Assembly: GCF_918741275.1 (NCBI RefSeq)
Contig: NZ_CAKKNA010000005.1
Location: 186,001 to 250,000 of the forward strand
Source: Bacillus sp. CECT 9360
GTDB taxonomy: Bacteria > Bacillota > Bacilli > Bacillales > DSM-1321
DNA length: 64,000 nt
Reading direction: 5' to 3'
Below are positions 54,084 through 64,000 of the stretch, one piece after another. Made by a program: the position numbers and the translations under genes. A model generated the notes under the pieces. It saw nothing but the letters and a program-made list of their open reading frames with translations, did no database searches and had not been told where the DNA came from. The stretch's first letter is position 1; the number at the start of each line of letters is the position of its first letter.

Positions 54084-55589
54084 ATGTCAGTAACCAGTAC
54101 TGCTTATTTACTGGAGATGCAAAATTTAACGAAAAGATTTCCCGGAGTAATCGCTCTGCAAGACGTTACACTCCGTGTGAAGCCAGGGACGGTACATGCC
54201 TTGATGGGCGAAAATGGCGCAGGAAAGTCCACCCTGATGAAATGCTTATTCGGAATCTACTCGATGGACGAAGGCAGAATTGTTTTCAATGGACAAGAGG
54301 TTTCCTTTGTCAATTCAAAGCAAGCGCTTGAAAATGGGGTTTCCATGGTCCACCAGGAGTTGAACCAGGTTCGCCAGCGGAACGTCATGGATAATATTTG
54401 GCTTGGCCGATATCCGAAAAAAGCCATCTTCATCGACGAAAAGAAAATGTACGAGGATACGGTTGCTATTTTTAAAGACCTTGATATTAACATCGATCCG
54501 CGCAGAAAGGTCAGCACCTTATCTGTTTCGGAAATGCAAATGGTCGAGATCGCCAAAGCTGTCTCTTATCATTCAAAGATTATTGTTATGGATGAACCGA
54601 CTTCATCCCTAACAGAAAAAGAAGTCGATCATCTATTTAAAATTATCAAAAAGCTTCAGAGTGATAACATAGCGATTATTTATATTTCTCACAAGATGGA
54701 AGAAATCTTAAAAATTTCCGATGAAGTCACCATTATGCGTGACGGCAAGAGCATTGCGACGAAAAACTCAGAAGACCTGACAACGGATGAAATCATTAAG
54801 CTGATGGTTGGCCGGGACTTATCACAGCGCTTTCCAAGTAAAATAAATCATCCCGGAGAAGTGACTTTGAGAGTTTCAGATCTAACTGCGGAGACACAGC
54901 CTTCCTTTTCCGATATAAGCTTTGAGTTAAGGAAAGGTGAGATCCTTGGGATTGCCGGATTGGTGGGCTCCAAACGAACAGAACTCGTTGAAGCATTATT
55001 TGGCTTAAGATCTTTAAGGGCAGGAAGCATTGAATTGCACGGCAAAGAGATCAAAAATCTTTCTCCGCAGCAAGCGATTAAGAATGGCTTTGCTCTTGTT
55101 ACGGAAGAAAGAAGGTCTACCGGAATCTATCCGGAACTGAGCGTTAGCTTTAACTCTATTATTTCTAACTTAAAGCAATACAAAATAAAAGGCGGATTCT
55201 TATCTGACCGTAAAGTGCACGACGATACAAAATGGGTGATTGATTCAATGAGAGTAAGAACCCCTTCCCAAAAGACGTCAATCGGCAGTTTGTCGGGCGG
55301 AAATCAGCAGAAGGTCATCATTGGACGCTGGCTGCTGACGAAGCCGGAAATATTACTGCTTGATGAACCGACAAGGGGAATTGATGTAGGGGCAAAATTC
55401 GAGATTTACCAGCTCATCAATACCTTGGCAGCCGATGGAAAAGGAATCATTATGATTTCCTCCGAAATGCCTGAACTGCTTGGGGTCACTGACCGAATTT
55501 TAGTAATGAGCAATGGAAAAGCAGCTGGAATCGTTGATACAGCAACTACATCCCAAGAAGAAATCATGCGATTGGCAGCATTGTATTAG
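54084..55589 (+). CDS. mglA: Galactose ABC transporter, double ATP-binding protein
   Basis: 501 residues from the ATG at 54084, with AGGAGG 7 bases upstream; the ATG at 54063 lies before that site. Two ABC cassettes are seen. The first has Walker [18 protein letters not shown] and Walker [12 protein letters not shown]. The second has a degenerate P-loop region ([10 protein letters not shown]) but a good signature LSGGNQQK and [11 protein letters not shown]. This is the Rbs/Mgl-type sugar importer ATPase. It precedes the permease gene by 12 bases. Confidence 0.95.
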   Translation: MSVTSTAYLLEMQNLTKRFPGVIALQDVTLRVKPGTVHALMGENGAGKSTLMKCLFGIYSMDEGRIVFNGQEVSFVNSKQALENGVSMVHQELNQVRQRNVMDNIWLGRYPKKAIFIDEKKMYEDTVAIFKDLDINIDPRRKVSTLSVSEMQMVEIAKAVSYHSKIIVMDEPTSSLTEKEVDHLFKIIKKLQSDNIAIIYISHKMEEILKISDEVTIMRDGKSIATKNSEDLTTDEIIKLMVGRDLSQRFPSKINHPGEVTLRVSDLTAETQPSFSDISFELRKGEILGIAGLVGSKRTELVEALFGLRSLRAGSIELHGKEIKNLSPQQAIKNGFALVTEERRSTGIYPELSVSFNSIISNLKQYKIKGGFLSDRKVHDDTKWVIDSMRVRTPSQKTSIGSLSGGNQQKVIIGRWLLTKPEILLLDEPTRGIDVGAKFEIYQLINTLAADGKGIIMISSEMPELLGVTDRILVMSNGKAAGIVDTATTSQEEIMRLAALY

Positions 55590-55601
55590 GAGGAGATGAA
55601 A

Positions 55602-56630
55602 ATGAATAAAGAGGCATCACAAAAAACAAATATTTTTAATCCCAAGTGGCTGTTAGATAATGTTATATATGTAGTTCTTATCCTGCTCGTCATCGGGATT
55701 GTTATCGCTTCACCTGACTTTCTGTCAGTCACCAACCTCATCAATATTTTAAGCCAGTCATCGTCCAGGATCATCATTGCGCTTGGGGTAGCCGGAATCC
55801 TAATCACAGCGGGTACGGATTTATCAGCAGGACGGATGGTCGGACTCGCTGCCGTTATTTCGGCTTCTCTTTTGCAAGCATCGGATTATGCCTATCGGAT
55901 GTATCCGAATTTGCCTGATATGCCGCTATTTGTGCCTATTTTAATTGCAATGGCAGCAACCGGGATTTTAGGGGCATTGAACGGTGTCATCGTAGCGAAA
56001 TTTCACGTACCTCCTTTCATTGCAACATTAGGATCGATGATTGGAGTCTACGGGATTACTTCCATCTACTTTGACCGCCCGCCATATGGCGCCCAGCCAA
56101 TCGGCGGTTTGAGCCAAAGCTTTACCACATTTGCGCAGCGCGGAATTCCGCTCGGCCCATATGAGCTTCCATACCTGGTTATTTATGCGATTATCGCATC
56201 TGCAATCATTTGGGTCATTTGGAATAAAACACAGCTGGGTAAAAATATGTATGCTATTGGAGGCAACCCTGAAGCAGCAAAGGTTTCCGGTGTGAACGTG
56301 GCCAGAAACCTGATCATTGTCTATCTGATTGCCGGCCTGTTATACGGTTTTGCTGGTACACTGGAAGCCGGCCGTGTCGGCAGCGCTACAAACAACACAG
56401 GTAATATGTATGAGCTTGATGCCATCGCTGCCTGCGTGGTGGGTGGTGTATCACTCGCAGGGGGAATCGGAACTGTCCCTGGTGTCATTACAGGGGTATT
56501 GATTTTCCAAATCATTAACTATGGTCTTGCTTTCCTGGGAGTAAGCCCGTATATCCAATTCATCGTGAAGGGTGCCATCATCATCCTCGCGGTAGCCTTT
56601 GATATGAGAAAGCATGCGAAGCGAAAATAA
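55602..56630 (+). CDS. mglC: Galactose ABC transporter permease
   Basis: 342 residues from the ATG at 55602, with AGGAGG 8 bases upstream; 55596 would be only 2 bases away from it. There are eight to ten membrane segments, with DLSAGRMVGLAAVISASLL, VPPFIATLGSM and GNPEAAKVSGVNV typical of the RbsC/MglC family. It forms the channel with MglA for galactose taken from MglB. It ends the mgl operon before a strong terminator. Confidence 0.94.
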   Translation: MNKEASQKTNIFNPKWLLDNVIYVVLILLVIGIVIASPDFLSVTNLINILSQSSSRIIIALGVAGILITAGTDLSAGRMVGLAAVISASLLQASDYAYRMYPNLPDMPLFVPILIAMAATGILGALNGVIVAKFHVPPFIATLGSMIGVYGITSIYFDRPPYGAQPIGGLSQSFTTFAQRGIPLGPYELPYLVIYAIIASAIIWVIWNKTQLGKNMYAIGGNPEAAKVSGVNVARNLIIVYLIAGLLYGFAGTLEAGRVGSATNNTGNMYELDAIAACVVGGVSLAGGIGTVPGVITGVLIFQIINYGLAFLGVSPYIQFIVKGAIIILAVAFDMRKHAKRK

Positions 56631-56641
56631 TAACAACGTGA

Positions 56642-56667
56642 AAAGCCCTCGGCCTGGCCGAGGGCTT
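56642..56667. terminator. Bidirectional intrinsic terminator
   Basis: AAAGCCCTCGG / CCGAGGGCTTT hairpin between convergent mglC and the protease gene. Confidence 0.92.
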
Positions 56668-56678
56668 TCTCATTACTC

Positions 56679-58805
56679 TTAATCTTTCTTATGCTTCTTC
56701 TTATCTTTTTTGTACTCAATTTCATACGTGAAAGCTACTGGATTTTTCTTGTCAGCCGGTGCTGCGTATGACGTGATCATATAATTCTTGCCGTCTTTGA
56801 ATAACTGGCGAAGCTGGAGCGATTTTTCTTCGGTTACATTAAACGGCTCAACATGGACCACTTTATACTCTGTTTTCGCGTTCTTCCCTTTACCTTTCGT
56901 TTGTTCATTAATAAAGGTCACGGTATATTCAACATACTGTCCTAAAACTTCATCGATTGACTTGAAATTGTCCGTTGATGAACCATCACTGGAAAAACCG
57001 ATTTCCGGAATTTCGATGTTATCAACAAACCAGCCTTCCTCTGTAGTTCCCCAATCAGTCATATAACGGAATGAAACCAAAACTTTCTGGCCGGCATATG
57101 CAGATAAATCAAAGGACTCATTCTCCCAGCCGTCGCTATGGCCTGTGAAACCTGGCAGATTCGCTTTAATTGTTGGATAGCCTTCTTCTACAACGTCAGA
57201 ACGGGTATTTTCATTGGCCAGACTCTTCCATGTCTTTCCACCGTCTGTCGAAACCTGGACCGCTGCGAAATCCCATTGTTCTTCAATTTTATAATGATGG
57301 TCAAAATTCAAAGTAGCTTTATTGACATTGGTTAAATCCGCTTCAAGGATTAAGGAATTATCCGCTTCATCGCCCGCATTGCCCCATAACACCTTATTAT
57401 TGGCATCAACTGGATCAGCTACGGATTTCCAAGGGGATGGCAGGAAATCCACTCCGTCAAAGGAGATGTTACGGATCTTGCCGGAGTTTTCAATTTCCTT
57501 GAAGTCTCCACCCCACGCAGGCACCCCTTCTTTTTCAATCGCCTTTGCAGCCTCATAGTTCACGGTAGAACCGCGTTTCGTGCCTTTGTCATCAACCTTC
57601 AAATCTCTTAAATCAATACTGTCAAAATTATAAATTCCTTTACCTGGTTTATCGCTATCAATGGCGAGTGCTGTGATAAAACGATTATACACATCTTCGA
57701 AATCAAGCTTTTGCCCGTGCGCAGGCAGCGTTTGGTTCACGCTGTCAATGCCGTTCGTGTCATTCAATGCAAGATCCCGAATGAACTCCCTGCCGAACTT
57801 ATCATTCATATAAAGCGTAAATAAATACACTTGTCCATAATCAGCGATCGTTTCCGGACCTGTTTTGGCCGCTTGATGCTCATCCCAGCTAACTAAAGAG
57901 TTTTCTGGATGATCGAGATAGAAATTGATTGATCTGTCATCATGGCCATACCCGCCAAGATACTCGGAGAAAGTAGACATTCCTTCATTTAACCATGTTT
58001 CTTCATCACTATCATTGTCGCTATGGATCAAATGCTGAAGCTCGTGGATCGTTGTACCATAGAAAGTATTCTCAAGACGGGTGTCCCAATCTCTTGAATC
58101 AATGGTAATGATGTTTCTATCAATATAGTTTTCTAGCGTTCCCCAGAAAAAGCCCGCAACAAAGAATGGATAAGTAGGATCATTGTAATTATCATCGATA
58201 ATATTATCTACGAGCATAATGACTTTATCGCTACCTTCGTAGTAGCCTTTTGGCAATAATTTGTCATTGGCAATTGGTGATTTGGATCCATCATGGACGT
58301 CCGGTGTTCCGAAGAATTCAGTCGCTTTCGGATAGATGTTTGCGTCGAACTCATTCTTTAATTTATCAACCTGCTCCTGTGTCACCACATGGGTCGGACG
58401 GCTATCTCCTTTAGGGAAGGAAAGATCGTTAGCTACCCAGATTTCCACATTATCACCGACGCTCCTTAAGGTGAAATCTTTGAAAGCTAAATTTCGATTC
58501 AAAAACTTCTTCGTTCCGCCGTCGTATGTAAATGGACTTCCTGCTGGAGTAGATTCACTGCCTGATTGTTCATCAAAATTAATCGTTTCCGCCTGCTTCT
58601 TAATGCTGTCTTCCGCCTTCTTTTGGAACGCTTCATCCTTGGACAAGCTGTTTAAATAACCATCAATATCAACCCTGTCGCCATAGCGTTCTGTATCCCA
58701 ATTTTGCGTTGCCGCTTCTGCCGTGGGCGCTGCTGATCCAACAGGCGCTAGTAGAGATAGCGCTAAAGCACCGGTTGATAGAACTGAAAATAATTTTTTC
58801 TTCAA
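56679..58805 (-). CDS. Secreted M6-type (immune inhibitor A-like) metalloprotease
   Basis: 708 residues. A Sec signal peptide ends at about residue 30 (KKKLFSVLSTGALALSLLAP...AEA). The zinc motif HELQH is followed by NEGMSTF about 18 residues later, the third ligand Glu. The C-terminal part contains a carbohydrate/MAM-like beta-sandwich with VQVSTDGGKTWKSL, FDLSAYAGQKVLVSFRYMTDWGT and WFVDNIEI, as in M6 peptidases and bacillopeptidase F. A basic tail (KKDKKKHKKD) ends the protein. It probably degrades extracellular proteins. Single gene. Confidence 0.88.
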   Translation of the reverse strand: MKKKLFSVLSTGALALSLLAPVGSAAPTAEAATQNWDTERYGDRVDIDGYLNSLSKDEAFQKKAEDSIKKQAETINFDEQSGSESTPAGSPFTYDGGTKKFLNRNLAFKDFTLRSVGDNVEIWVANDLSFPKGDSRPTHVVTQEQVDKLKNEFDANIYPKATEFFGTPDVHDGSKSPIANDKLLPKGYYEGSDKVIMLVDNIIDDNYNDPTYPFFVAGFFWGTLENYIDRNIITIDSRDWDTRLENTFYGTTIHELQHLIHSDNDSDEETWLNEGMSTFSEYLGGYGHDDRSINFYLDHPENSLVSWDEHQAAKTGPETIADYGQVYLFTLYMNDKFGREFIRDLALNDTNGIDSVNQTLPAHGQKLDFEDVYNRFITALAIDSDKPGKGIYNFDSIDLRDLKVDDKGTKRGSTVNYEAAKAIEKEGVPAWGGDFKEIENSGKIRNISFDGVDFLPSPWKSVADPVDANNKVLWGNAGDEADNSLILEADLTNVNKATLNFDHHYKIEEQWDFAAVQVSTDGGKTWKSLANENTRSDVVEEGYPTIKANLPGFTGHSDGWENESFDLSAYAGQKVLVSFRYMTDWGTTEEGWFVDNIEIPEIGFSSDGSSTDNFKSIDEVLGQYVEYTVTFINEQTKGKGKNAKTEYKVVHVEPFNVTEEKSLQLRQLFKDGKNYMITSYAAPADKKNPVAFTYEIEYKKDKKKHKKD

Positions 58806-58913
58806 CTAAGTGACCCCCTTACAATAATTGTATTAATGCATAAATTATTCTAACATGCCGAATTTTCTGAATAAAGGGTCGATAGGACTACATCCTAATT
58901 AAAATGAAAGAAC

Positions 58914-58958
58914 AAAAAGGCTGAAGAGGAACAGTATATCTTCCTCTTCAGCCTTTTT
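58914..58958 (-). terminator. Strong intrinsic terminator after the Ca2+-ATPase gene
   Basis: 18-bp perfect stem (58914-58931 with 58941-58958) flanked by A and T runs. Confidence 0.92.
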
Positions 58959-58972
58959 AGTTTTTACATTAT

Positions 58973-61573
58973 TTAACTTCTAACAAACAATAATTTATAA
59001 ATCTGAATCAGCACAAGCGGCACGAGCGACAATCCATAGATCATATAGAATTGTGCGCTATTCAGATCTGCCACTTCAAATACGCCTTTCAGCGGTTCGA
59101 ACATGAGTACCAGGTGCAATAGCAAAATCCCCAGAATCACCGCAAACCAGATATATTTATTGGAGAATACTCCGATTTTGAAAATGGAATGTTTCGCTCT
59201 TGCATTGAATCCGTGCAGCAATCTTGAGAGACAAAGAGTAGCGAATGCCATTGTGCTTGCGATTGCGGCGTCTCCAGTTGATAATCCGATATGGAAGGCA
59301 ACCAGGGTGACAATCGCGATCAATAAACCTTCTGCAATAACCCTTCTCGCGAATTGCCCATTTAACAACGGTGTTCTAATATCCCTTGGCTTTTCTTTCA
59401 TGATGTTTTCGTTGTGCGGCTCCAAGCCGATTGCGATAGCCGGTAGACTGTCTGTAAGCAAATTGATGAATAACAAATGCACAGGTGCGAACGGTACGGG
59501 CAAGGCTCCTAATGACGCGTATAGTACCGCGATGATTGCCCCGGTGTTCCCTGATAACAGAAACCTGATTGCGTTCTTAATGTTCTCGTAGATGCTTCTT
59601 CCATTGGAAATCGCTTTGACGATCGTGGAGAAATTGTCATCGGTCAGCACCATCGATGAAGCGTCTTTCGCCACCTCTGTACCGGTTATCCCCATAGCGA
59701 TTCCGATATCCGCCTGTTTTAAGGCCGGGGCGTCATTTACGCCATCCCCCGTCATCGCCACGACATTTCCTTTTTCCTGCCATGCCCTTACAATCCTGAT
59801 CTTATGCTCCGGGGACACCCTCGCATACACGGAAATATCTTCAACCTTGTTCTGGAGCTCTTCATCGCTGAGCTTTTCCAGTTCAATCCCTTCAACAGCT
59901 TCCGATTCATGTTTCAGAATCCCGATTTGCTTGGCGATAGCACTGGCGGTAATTCGGTGGTCACCTGTAATCATGACCGGCTTGATGCCTGCCTCGATAC
60001 AATCCTTTACGGCCGCTGCCGACTCTGCTCTTGGAGGGTCCATCATCGCCGTAAGGCCCACAAAGATGAAGTCCTTTTCATCTTCAAAACTGATAGTAGG
60101 ATCATCGACCTCTTTATAGGCGAACCCGAGAACCCGCAATCCATTTCTTGAAAATTCCCTATTTGCTTTTTCGATGTCTTTTTTATGTTCTTCCGTAAGG
60201 TCGATTACCCCCTCTGAAGTTTCGATTTTCACCATTCTTGTGAGGAGGACATCGAGTGCCCCCTTCGTGATCATCACTGTCCTTTGGTCGATTTTGTGAA
60301 CCGTGCTCATCAGCTTTCTGTCAGAATCAAACGGGATTTCCCCGATTCTTGGATATTCTCCCCTGACTGTCTGCTCATCCAGCTTATAGGTTTCCCCGAA
60401 ATTAACGAGTGCAATTTCCGTAGGATCCCCCATTTCCTTCTTTTCTTCGGTGATCGAGTCATTGCACAGCAGGGACATTAAAATAAAATTCTTTTCCAGC
60501 TCCCTGTCTTGGTTCAGCTGATTATGCTCCACTACTTTATTATCAACAAATACCTTTTGCACGGTCATTTTATTCTGTGTTAGCGTTCCTGTTTTATCTG
60601 AGCATATGACGGAAATGCTTCCGAGACTTTCTACCGCATGGAGCCTTCGAATAATCGCATTTTGCTTGGCCATTCTCTGCGTGCCAAAGGCAAGTACAAT
60701 CGTTACGATCGAGCTTAGTGCTTCCGGGATCGCCGCTACGGCAAGCGATACCGCGAACATAAAGGAGTCGACAATTTCGCGTCCTCTAAATAGATCAAGC
60801 CCAAAAATAACCAAAGCGATGACAATGATGACGATGGCCAGCTTTTTCCCGAAATCATCCAGACTTGCCTGCAGAGGCGTTTTCTTTTCCTTCGCCGACT
60901 CCAACAGATTGGCGATTTTCCCGATTTCCGTCTTCATGCCAATTCCAGTTATTAAAACAACTGCTCTTCCGTAAGTGACGAAGCTTCCGGAAAACACCAT
61001 ATTTACTCTGTCGCCAATCGGTACGTCATCTTTGTCAATTGGTTCAACGGACTTGTTAGAGCTTACCGATTCACCAGTCAGGGAGCTTTCATTGACCTGC
61101 AGACTATGGCTTTCAATAATTCTGCCGTCCGCACTGACGTAATCGCCGGCGTCCAGATAGAGAATATCCCCTACCATAACTTCCCTTGAAGGGATTTCCG
61201 CTCTTTGCCCGTTCCGTAATACCTTGGCTGTCGGTGAAGAAAGGGCCTTCAGGCTGTTTAAAGATTGCTCCGCCTTAATATGTTGGACCGTACCGAGAAT
61301 AGCATTAATCATGACCACAATGAGGATAACAATCGTGCTTTCAAACTTCCCTAAGAAGGCGGAAATCAGCGCTGCAGCAAGTAAGATGATAACCAGGAAG
61401 TCCCGAAACTGATCAAAAAACACTTGTACCGCACTTCTGCGTTTCGCTTCTTCTAATTCATTGAAACCGTATTGCTCTCGCCTTTTCTGGACATCATCAG
61501 AGCTTAAACCCTGTTTAGACACATCCAAGGTTCTCATCACTTCATCTGATGATTGCCTGTAAAATTCACTCAT
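58973..61573 (-). CDS. P2-type cation (Ca2+) transporting ATPase
   Basis: 866 residues. The order is an N-terminal cation ATPase domain, the actuator motif SLTGESV, membrane segment 4 with AAIPEAL, the phosphorylated Asp in CSDKTGTLTQNKM, the hinge MTGDGVNDAP, and a C-terminal set of membrane segments containing NLLTDSLPA. This is the SERCA/PMCA-like group (Listeria LMCA1, B. subtilis YloB). The segment-4 PEAL instead of the classical PEGL fits bacterial calcium pumps with one ion site. It exports Ca2+ using ATP. Single gene. Confidence 0.92.
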   Translation of the reverse strand: MSEFYRQSSDEVMRTLDVSKQGLSSDDVQKRREQYGFNELEEAKRRSAVQVFFDQFRDFLVIILLAAALISAFLGKFESTIVILIVVMINAILGTVQHIKAEQSLNSLKALSSPTAKVLRNGQRAEIPSREVMVGDILYLDAGDYVSADGRIIESHSLQVNESSLTGESVSSNKSVEPIDKDDVPIGDRVNMVFSGSFVTYGRAVVLITGIGMKTEIGKIANLLESAKEKKTPLQASLDDFGKKLAIVIIVIALVIFGLDLFRGREIVDSFMFAVSLAVAAIPEALSSIVTIVLAFGTQRMAKQNAIIRRLHAVESLGSISVICSDKTGTLTQNKMTVQKVFVDNKVVEHNQLNQDRELEKNFILMSLLCNDSITEEKKEMGDPTEIALVNFGETYKLDEQTVRGEYPRIGEIPFDSDRKLMSTVHKIDQRTVMITKGALDVLLTRMVKIETSEGVIDLTEEHKKDIEKANREFSRNGLRVLGFAYKEVDDPTISFEDEKDFIFVGLTAMMDPPRAESAAAVKDCIEAGIKPVMITGDHRITASAIAKQIGILKHESEAVEGIELEKLSDEELQNKVEDISVYARVSPEHKIRIVRAWQEKGNVVAMTGDGVNDAPALKQADIGIAMGITGTEVAKDASSMVLTDDNFSTIVKAISNGRSIYENIKNAIRFLLSGNTGAIIAVLYASLGALPVPFAPVHLLFINLLTDSLPAIAIGLEPHNENIMKEKPRDIRTPLLNGQFARRVIAEGLLIAIVTLVAFHIGLSTGDAAIASTMAFATLCLSRLLHGFNARAKHSIFKIGVFSNKYIWFAVILGILLLHLVLMFEPLKGVFEVADLNSAQFYMIYGLSLVPLVLIQIYKLLFVRS

Positions 61574-61671
61574 TCTGTATCTCCCTTCCCGATTAAGAAA
61601 AAATTCCGTTATTATGCCTTATTATCGCAACTTAACATGAATTTTATGAACTTAACTTTAACTTTAAATGA

Positions 61672-61708
61672 AAAAGGCCACTAACCCTTTATTAGGATAG
61701 TAGCCTTT
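61672..61708 (-). terminator. Terminator after the xpaC-yaaN pair
   Basis: AAAGGC-CACTA / TAGTA-GCCTTT stem with T-rich leftward tail. Confidence 0.7.
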
Positions 61709-61745
61709 CTGAGAAAATTAAAACTTAAAAATACAGGTTAACTTG

Positions 61746-61785
61746 ATTTAAGCGCAAAAATAATGATGTTTACGCGAAAGTGGAA
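61746..61785. repeat. Two degenerate ~21-bp repeats (ATTTAAGCGCAAA, TTTACGCGAAAGT)
   Basis: Two units start at 61746 and 61769. They combine the core of the array at 4284 (ATTTAAGCG, GCGAAAGT) with the TTTACG opening of the array at 40776. They lie 26 bases from the stop codon of the leftward yaaN-like gene. Confidence 0.6.
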
Positions 61786-61810
61786 ATCCCGGGGTTTATC
61801 ATCATGAAAG

Positions 61811-62986
61811 TCATCCACCTTTTACTTCCAACAGCTTTTGCCTTAGATCGTTTTCCATCGAACCAAGCTCCAGCTCAGCCTGACGCCGTTTATTCCGGCC
61901 TTCTTCCTGGATGCGCAAGGTTTCTTCTAGAGTGGAAAGTAAGTTTTCCTGGGTTTTCTTGAGCGTTTCGATATCGATCAGGCCACGTTCATTTTCTTTC
62001 GCCGTTTCAATTGTATTACTCTTTAGCATTTCCGCATTTTTCAACAATAGTTCATTTGTTGTCTTTGATACTTGCTTTTGCGCTTCGACTGCATTGCGCT
62101 GCCTGATCAGTGTCAGAGCGATTGCGACCTGGTTCTTCCATAAGGGAATCGCCGTCATAATCGACGATTGAATTTTTTCTACAAGCGCCTGGTTTGTATT
62201 TTGAATCAGACGGATTTGCGGAGCGCTTTGGATCGTTATCTCCCGACTTAATTTCAGATCATACAGGCGTTTATCCAAACGGTCGGCGAATTGGACCATA
62301 TCGTTTACTTCCTGGAACTTCATTTGGTCATTTGTCGCTTCAGCTGCTTTCCGAAGCTCTGGAATCGTTTTTCCATGCAGCTCCTCCAGCTTGATTTCGC
62401 CAGCTGCAATGTACACATTCAACGCCTGAAAATACTCTTTATTATGTTCATAAAGATTATCGAGCATGACGATATCCGACAGGAGGACATTTTTGCTGCC
62501 GTCGAGCTTTACGCTGATCCGATCAATCTGTGCTCCTGTCTTTTGATATTTGGACAGTACCTCCTGAACGGAGCCCGTTACCTTGCCAAACATGCGGCCA
62601 ATCAACGTCCGCTTCTCCGGCTTCAGCTCGTCCGGGTTCACATCGTTCAGTTTCTTCATTAATTCGCTTATGATTGTCCCTACCTCGCCAATATCCTTCT
62701 TTTGGACATGCTCAAGCATCGTTTCCGAGAAAGACAATAGCTTGGATTGCGCAGGCGTGCCATATGAAATCATCGCCTGGTGGTTTTTCGGGTCAATCTG
62801 TTTCGCAAGCTCGTAGGCCTTGGCCCTGTTTTCTTCCGGGATGACATCAATGAGTTTAGCCGTTTTTTCTTTTTTAATTTGTAGGTTGGCAGCTTGTCCG
62901 CTGTCTCCGAATGGATTGGACAATAAATCATCCATTAAATCCGCGCTGCCCGTTTTATTTAACAGGGATGGGTTGGTTTCGCTCAT
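61811..62986 (-). CDS. yaaN: TelA/YaaN-family protein (toxic anion resistance)
   Basis: 391 residues, highly helical. The family pattern includes [41 protein letters not shown], and [30 protein letters not shown], matching B. subtilis YaaN and TelA (KlaA) proteins first linked to tellurite resistance. The biochemical function is unknown. Its ribosome site lies in the last codons of xpaC and its ATG comes one base after the xpaC stop, so translation is coupled. Confidence 0.93.
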   Translation of the reverse strand: MSETNPSLLNKTGSADLMDDLLSNPFGDSGQAANLQIKKEKTAKLIDVIPEENRAKAYELAKQIDPKNHQAMISYGTPAQSKLLSFSETMLEHVQKKDIGEVGTIISELMKKLNDVNPDELKPEKRTLIGRMFGKVTGSVQEVLSKYQKTGAQIDRISVKLDGSKNVLLSDIVMLDNLYEHNKEYFQALNVYIAAGEIKLEELHGKTIPELRKAAEATNDQMKFQEVNDMVQFADRLDKRLYDLKLSREITIQSAPQIRLIQNTNQALVEKIQSSIMTAIPLWKNQVAIALTLIRQRNAVEAQKQVSKTTNELLLKNAEMLKSNTIETAKENERGLIDIETLKKTQENLLSTLEETLRIQEEGRNKRRQAELELGSMENDLRQKLLEVKGG

Positions 62987-62987
62987 A

Positions 62988-63638
62988 TTATCTCCTGCCT
63001 TCTTTAAGTAATTGCGATTCTTTTACTGTTTTGATCGAATGCTTGGCGACATCCATCTCGAAATGAAGCTGATCAATATCATCAGAAAGGATATGATATA
63101 AATCTTCTTCGATCGAATCTTTGATCTTATCCAACATCCGGCGCGTATCGGCAAGAGATTTCTTAAGCTCTTTATCCTTTTTAGGCTGGGCCGATAAAAA
63201 AACATATTTCTCCGCCAGCTCGACTGCCGAATCCAAATGGGTAAAATAAAAACGTTCCGCCTTGTAAAAACGCTTCGGCTCCTTTTTAGTCAAACCGTAT
63301 ATTTTTCTCGTAATCCGGGCGAACTCAATTCTATCTTTTATAGAAGAAATATCCCGCATGGAAACAAGCGCCTTATTCAGCCGGGTAATTTTTTGCTTAG
63401 CTTCATCTAAATTTCCTTTAATATATCGATACTCTTTCCTGGTCAGTCCGAACTTTTTTAATGAACGGTGCTTCAAATAAGCTGAAACACCAATATATAT
63501 GACGATTCCGCCACCTAAGGAAACCGCTGTCGCGACCAAAAAGGTTTGGTTAAAAGCAAAATAAGTCACCAGCCAAAAAGTGACGGTTGCTGGAATGGAA
63601 AAAAATATGGTAACAAGGAATGAAAAAAACTGTTTCAT
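62988..63638 (-). CDS. xpaC: XpaC-like protein
   Basis: 216 residues from the ATG at 63638, with AGGAG 10 bases upstream; the longer frame to 63677 lacks a ribosome site. Two N-terminal membrane helices ([21 protein letters not shown] and the next hydrophobic stretch) are followed by a long basic helical cytoplasmic domain. It matches XpaC, named for 5-bromo-4-chloroindolyl phosphate hydrolysis and paired with yaaN in B. subtilis. The real role is probably in the membrane/envelope together with YaaN. Confidence 0.92.
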   Translation of the reverse strand: MKQFFSFLVTIFFSIPATVTFWLVTYFAFNQTFLVATAVSLGGGIVIYIGVSAYLKHRSLKKFGLTRKEYRYIKGNLDEAKQKITRLNKALVSMRDISSIKDRIEFARITRKIYGLTKKEPKRFYKAERFYFTHLDSAVELAEKYVFLSAQPKKDKELKKSLADTRRMLDKIKDSIEEDLYHILSDDIDQLHFEMDVAKHSIKTVKESQLLKEGRR

Positions 63639-63757
63639 CGTATATCGACTCCTGACATAAGCTCTATACCTACACATACGAATGGATGGAAATAGAGTTT
63701 CATTTAATGAAGAAAAAGTATAATTTCCCCTTCAAGTTTAACCATACACAATAGTTG

Positions 63758-64000
63758 TTAATCCTGCCAGGGACTGTGAATGTAAGATGAACTAGGGCTT
63801 GAGGCGTAGTTTTTAAATCCGCTTACCGAGGAGTTACAAAATATATATAAGAAAAGGAGGAAGTGAAATACAAGCGCAATAACCATTACACCCGACGATA
63901 ACGACATTTCTTTCTCAGAAATTTGAGGGAACATTTTTTCGATAGACCATGTTATAAAATAGACTAGGAGACCAACTAGAACAGCTGTTGAAATAAAGTC
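63758..64000 (-). CDS. C-terminal part of an unidentified membrane protein (5' end outside window)
   Basis: A leftward frame runs from the window edge to a TAA at 63758, 80 residues visible. It shows two hydrophobic stretches, TAVLVGLLVYFITW and VMVIALVFHFLLFLIYIF, separated by a charged loop (SIEKMFPQISEKE), and a Ser-rich end. The length and composition suggest a real C-terminus, but I do not recognise it. It would be upstream of xpaC in the same direction. Confidence 0.5.
   Translation of the reverse strand, partial: DFISTAVLVGLLVYFITWSIEKMFPQISEKEMSLSSGVMVIALVFHFLLFLYIFCNSSVSGFKNYASSPSSSYIHSPWQD

Overview
The window is chromosomal DNA of an endospore-forming Bacillaceae (Bacillus sensu lato; genus not decided). 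The evidence is a large set of genes recognisable as relatives of Bacillus subtilis genes (pepT, queT, swrC, ywaD, ylbC, yuxK, xpaC-yaaN, yfmS-yfmT), spore-associated families (YheC/YheD-like, Spo0M-like), AGGAGG-type ribosome binding sites, frequent TTG/GTG starts, and promoters resembling sigma-A, sigma-B and sigma-D sites. I see no rRNA, tRNA, insertion sequence, prophage block or CRISPR array.

Layout. 1-5.4 kb: two inverted NERD-domain paralogues around an HpaB-type flavin monooxygenase and an orphan beta-helix protein. 5.6-15.4 kb: housekeeping and secreted proteins (PAS-GGDEF-EAL enzyme, YlbC-like CAP protein, MFS transporter, YwaD-like aminopeptidase), then a preQ1-I riboswitch with queT, then pepT. 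15.5-30.1 kb: two copies of an aldehyde dehydrogenase / soluble chemoreceptor (YfmT/YfmS-like) module. One copy is split by an MFS gene and a divergent LysR gene; both chemoreceptors have sigma-D-like promoters. Between them lie a MocR-type pseudogene, a phospholipase A2-like mini-protein, an RND pump (SwrC-like) and an SDR enzyme with a Met/His-rich head. 30.5-35.8 kb: sucrose PTS operon (scrR, three phased operators, scrA, scrB, scrK).

35.9-45 kb: YheC/D-like ATP-grasp gene, CorC/CNNM-type gene, then an operon of fbpB-like, spo0M-like, DUF1232 and terC genes behind a yybP-ykoY manganese riboswitch. After it come a radical-SAM gene, small genes, and a rearrangement scar where a beta-phosphoglucomutase gene and a LacI-family gene have both lost their 5' ends. 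44.8-56.6 kb: galactose/galactoside region. The leftward operon is LacI regulator, GH42 beta-galactosidase, galT, galK, galE and an M24-like protein lacking metal ligands. The divergent mglB-mglA-mglC operon imports galactose, with an intercistronic terminator after mglB. GH42 releases galactose, Mgl imports it, and GalK/T/E carry out the Leloir pathway. 56.7-64 kb: secreted M6-like protease, Ca2+-type P-ATPase, yaaN-xpaC pair and the tail of an unidentified membrane protein.

The most unusual signal is a family of short (20-21 nt) direct-repeat arrays at four intergenic places. Each lies at or just behind the stop codon of a leftward gene, with locus-specific cores. I could not run searches or folding; domain names rest on motif recognition.
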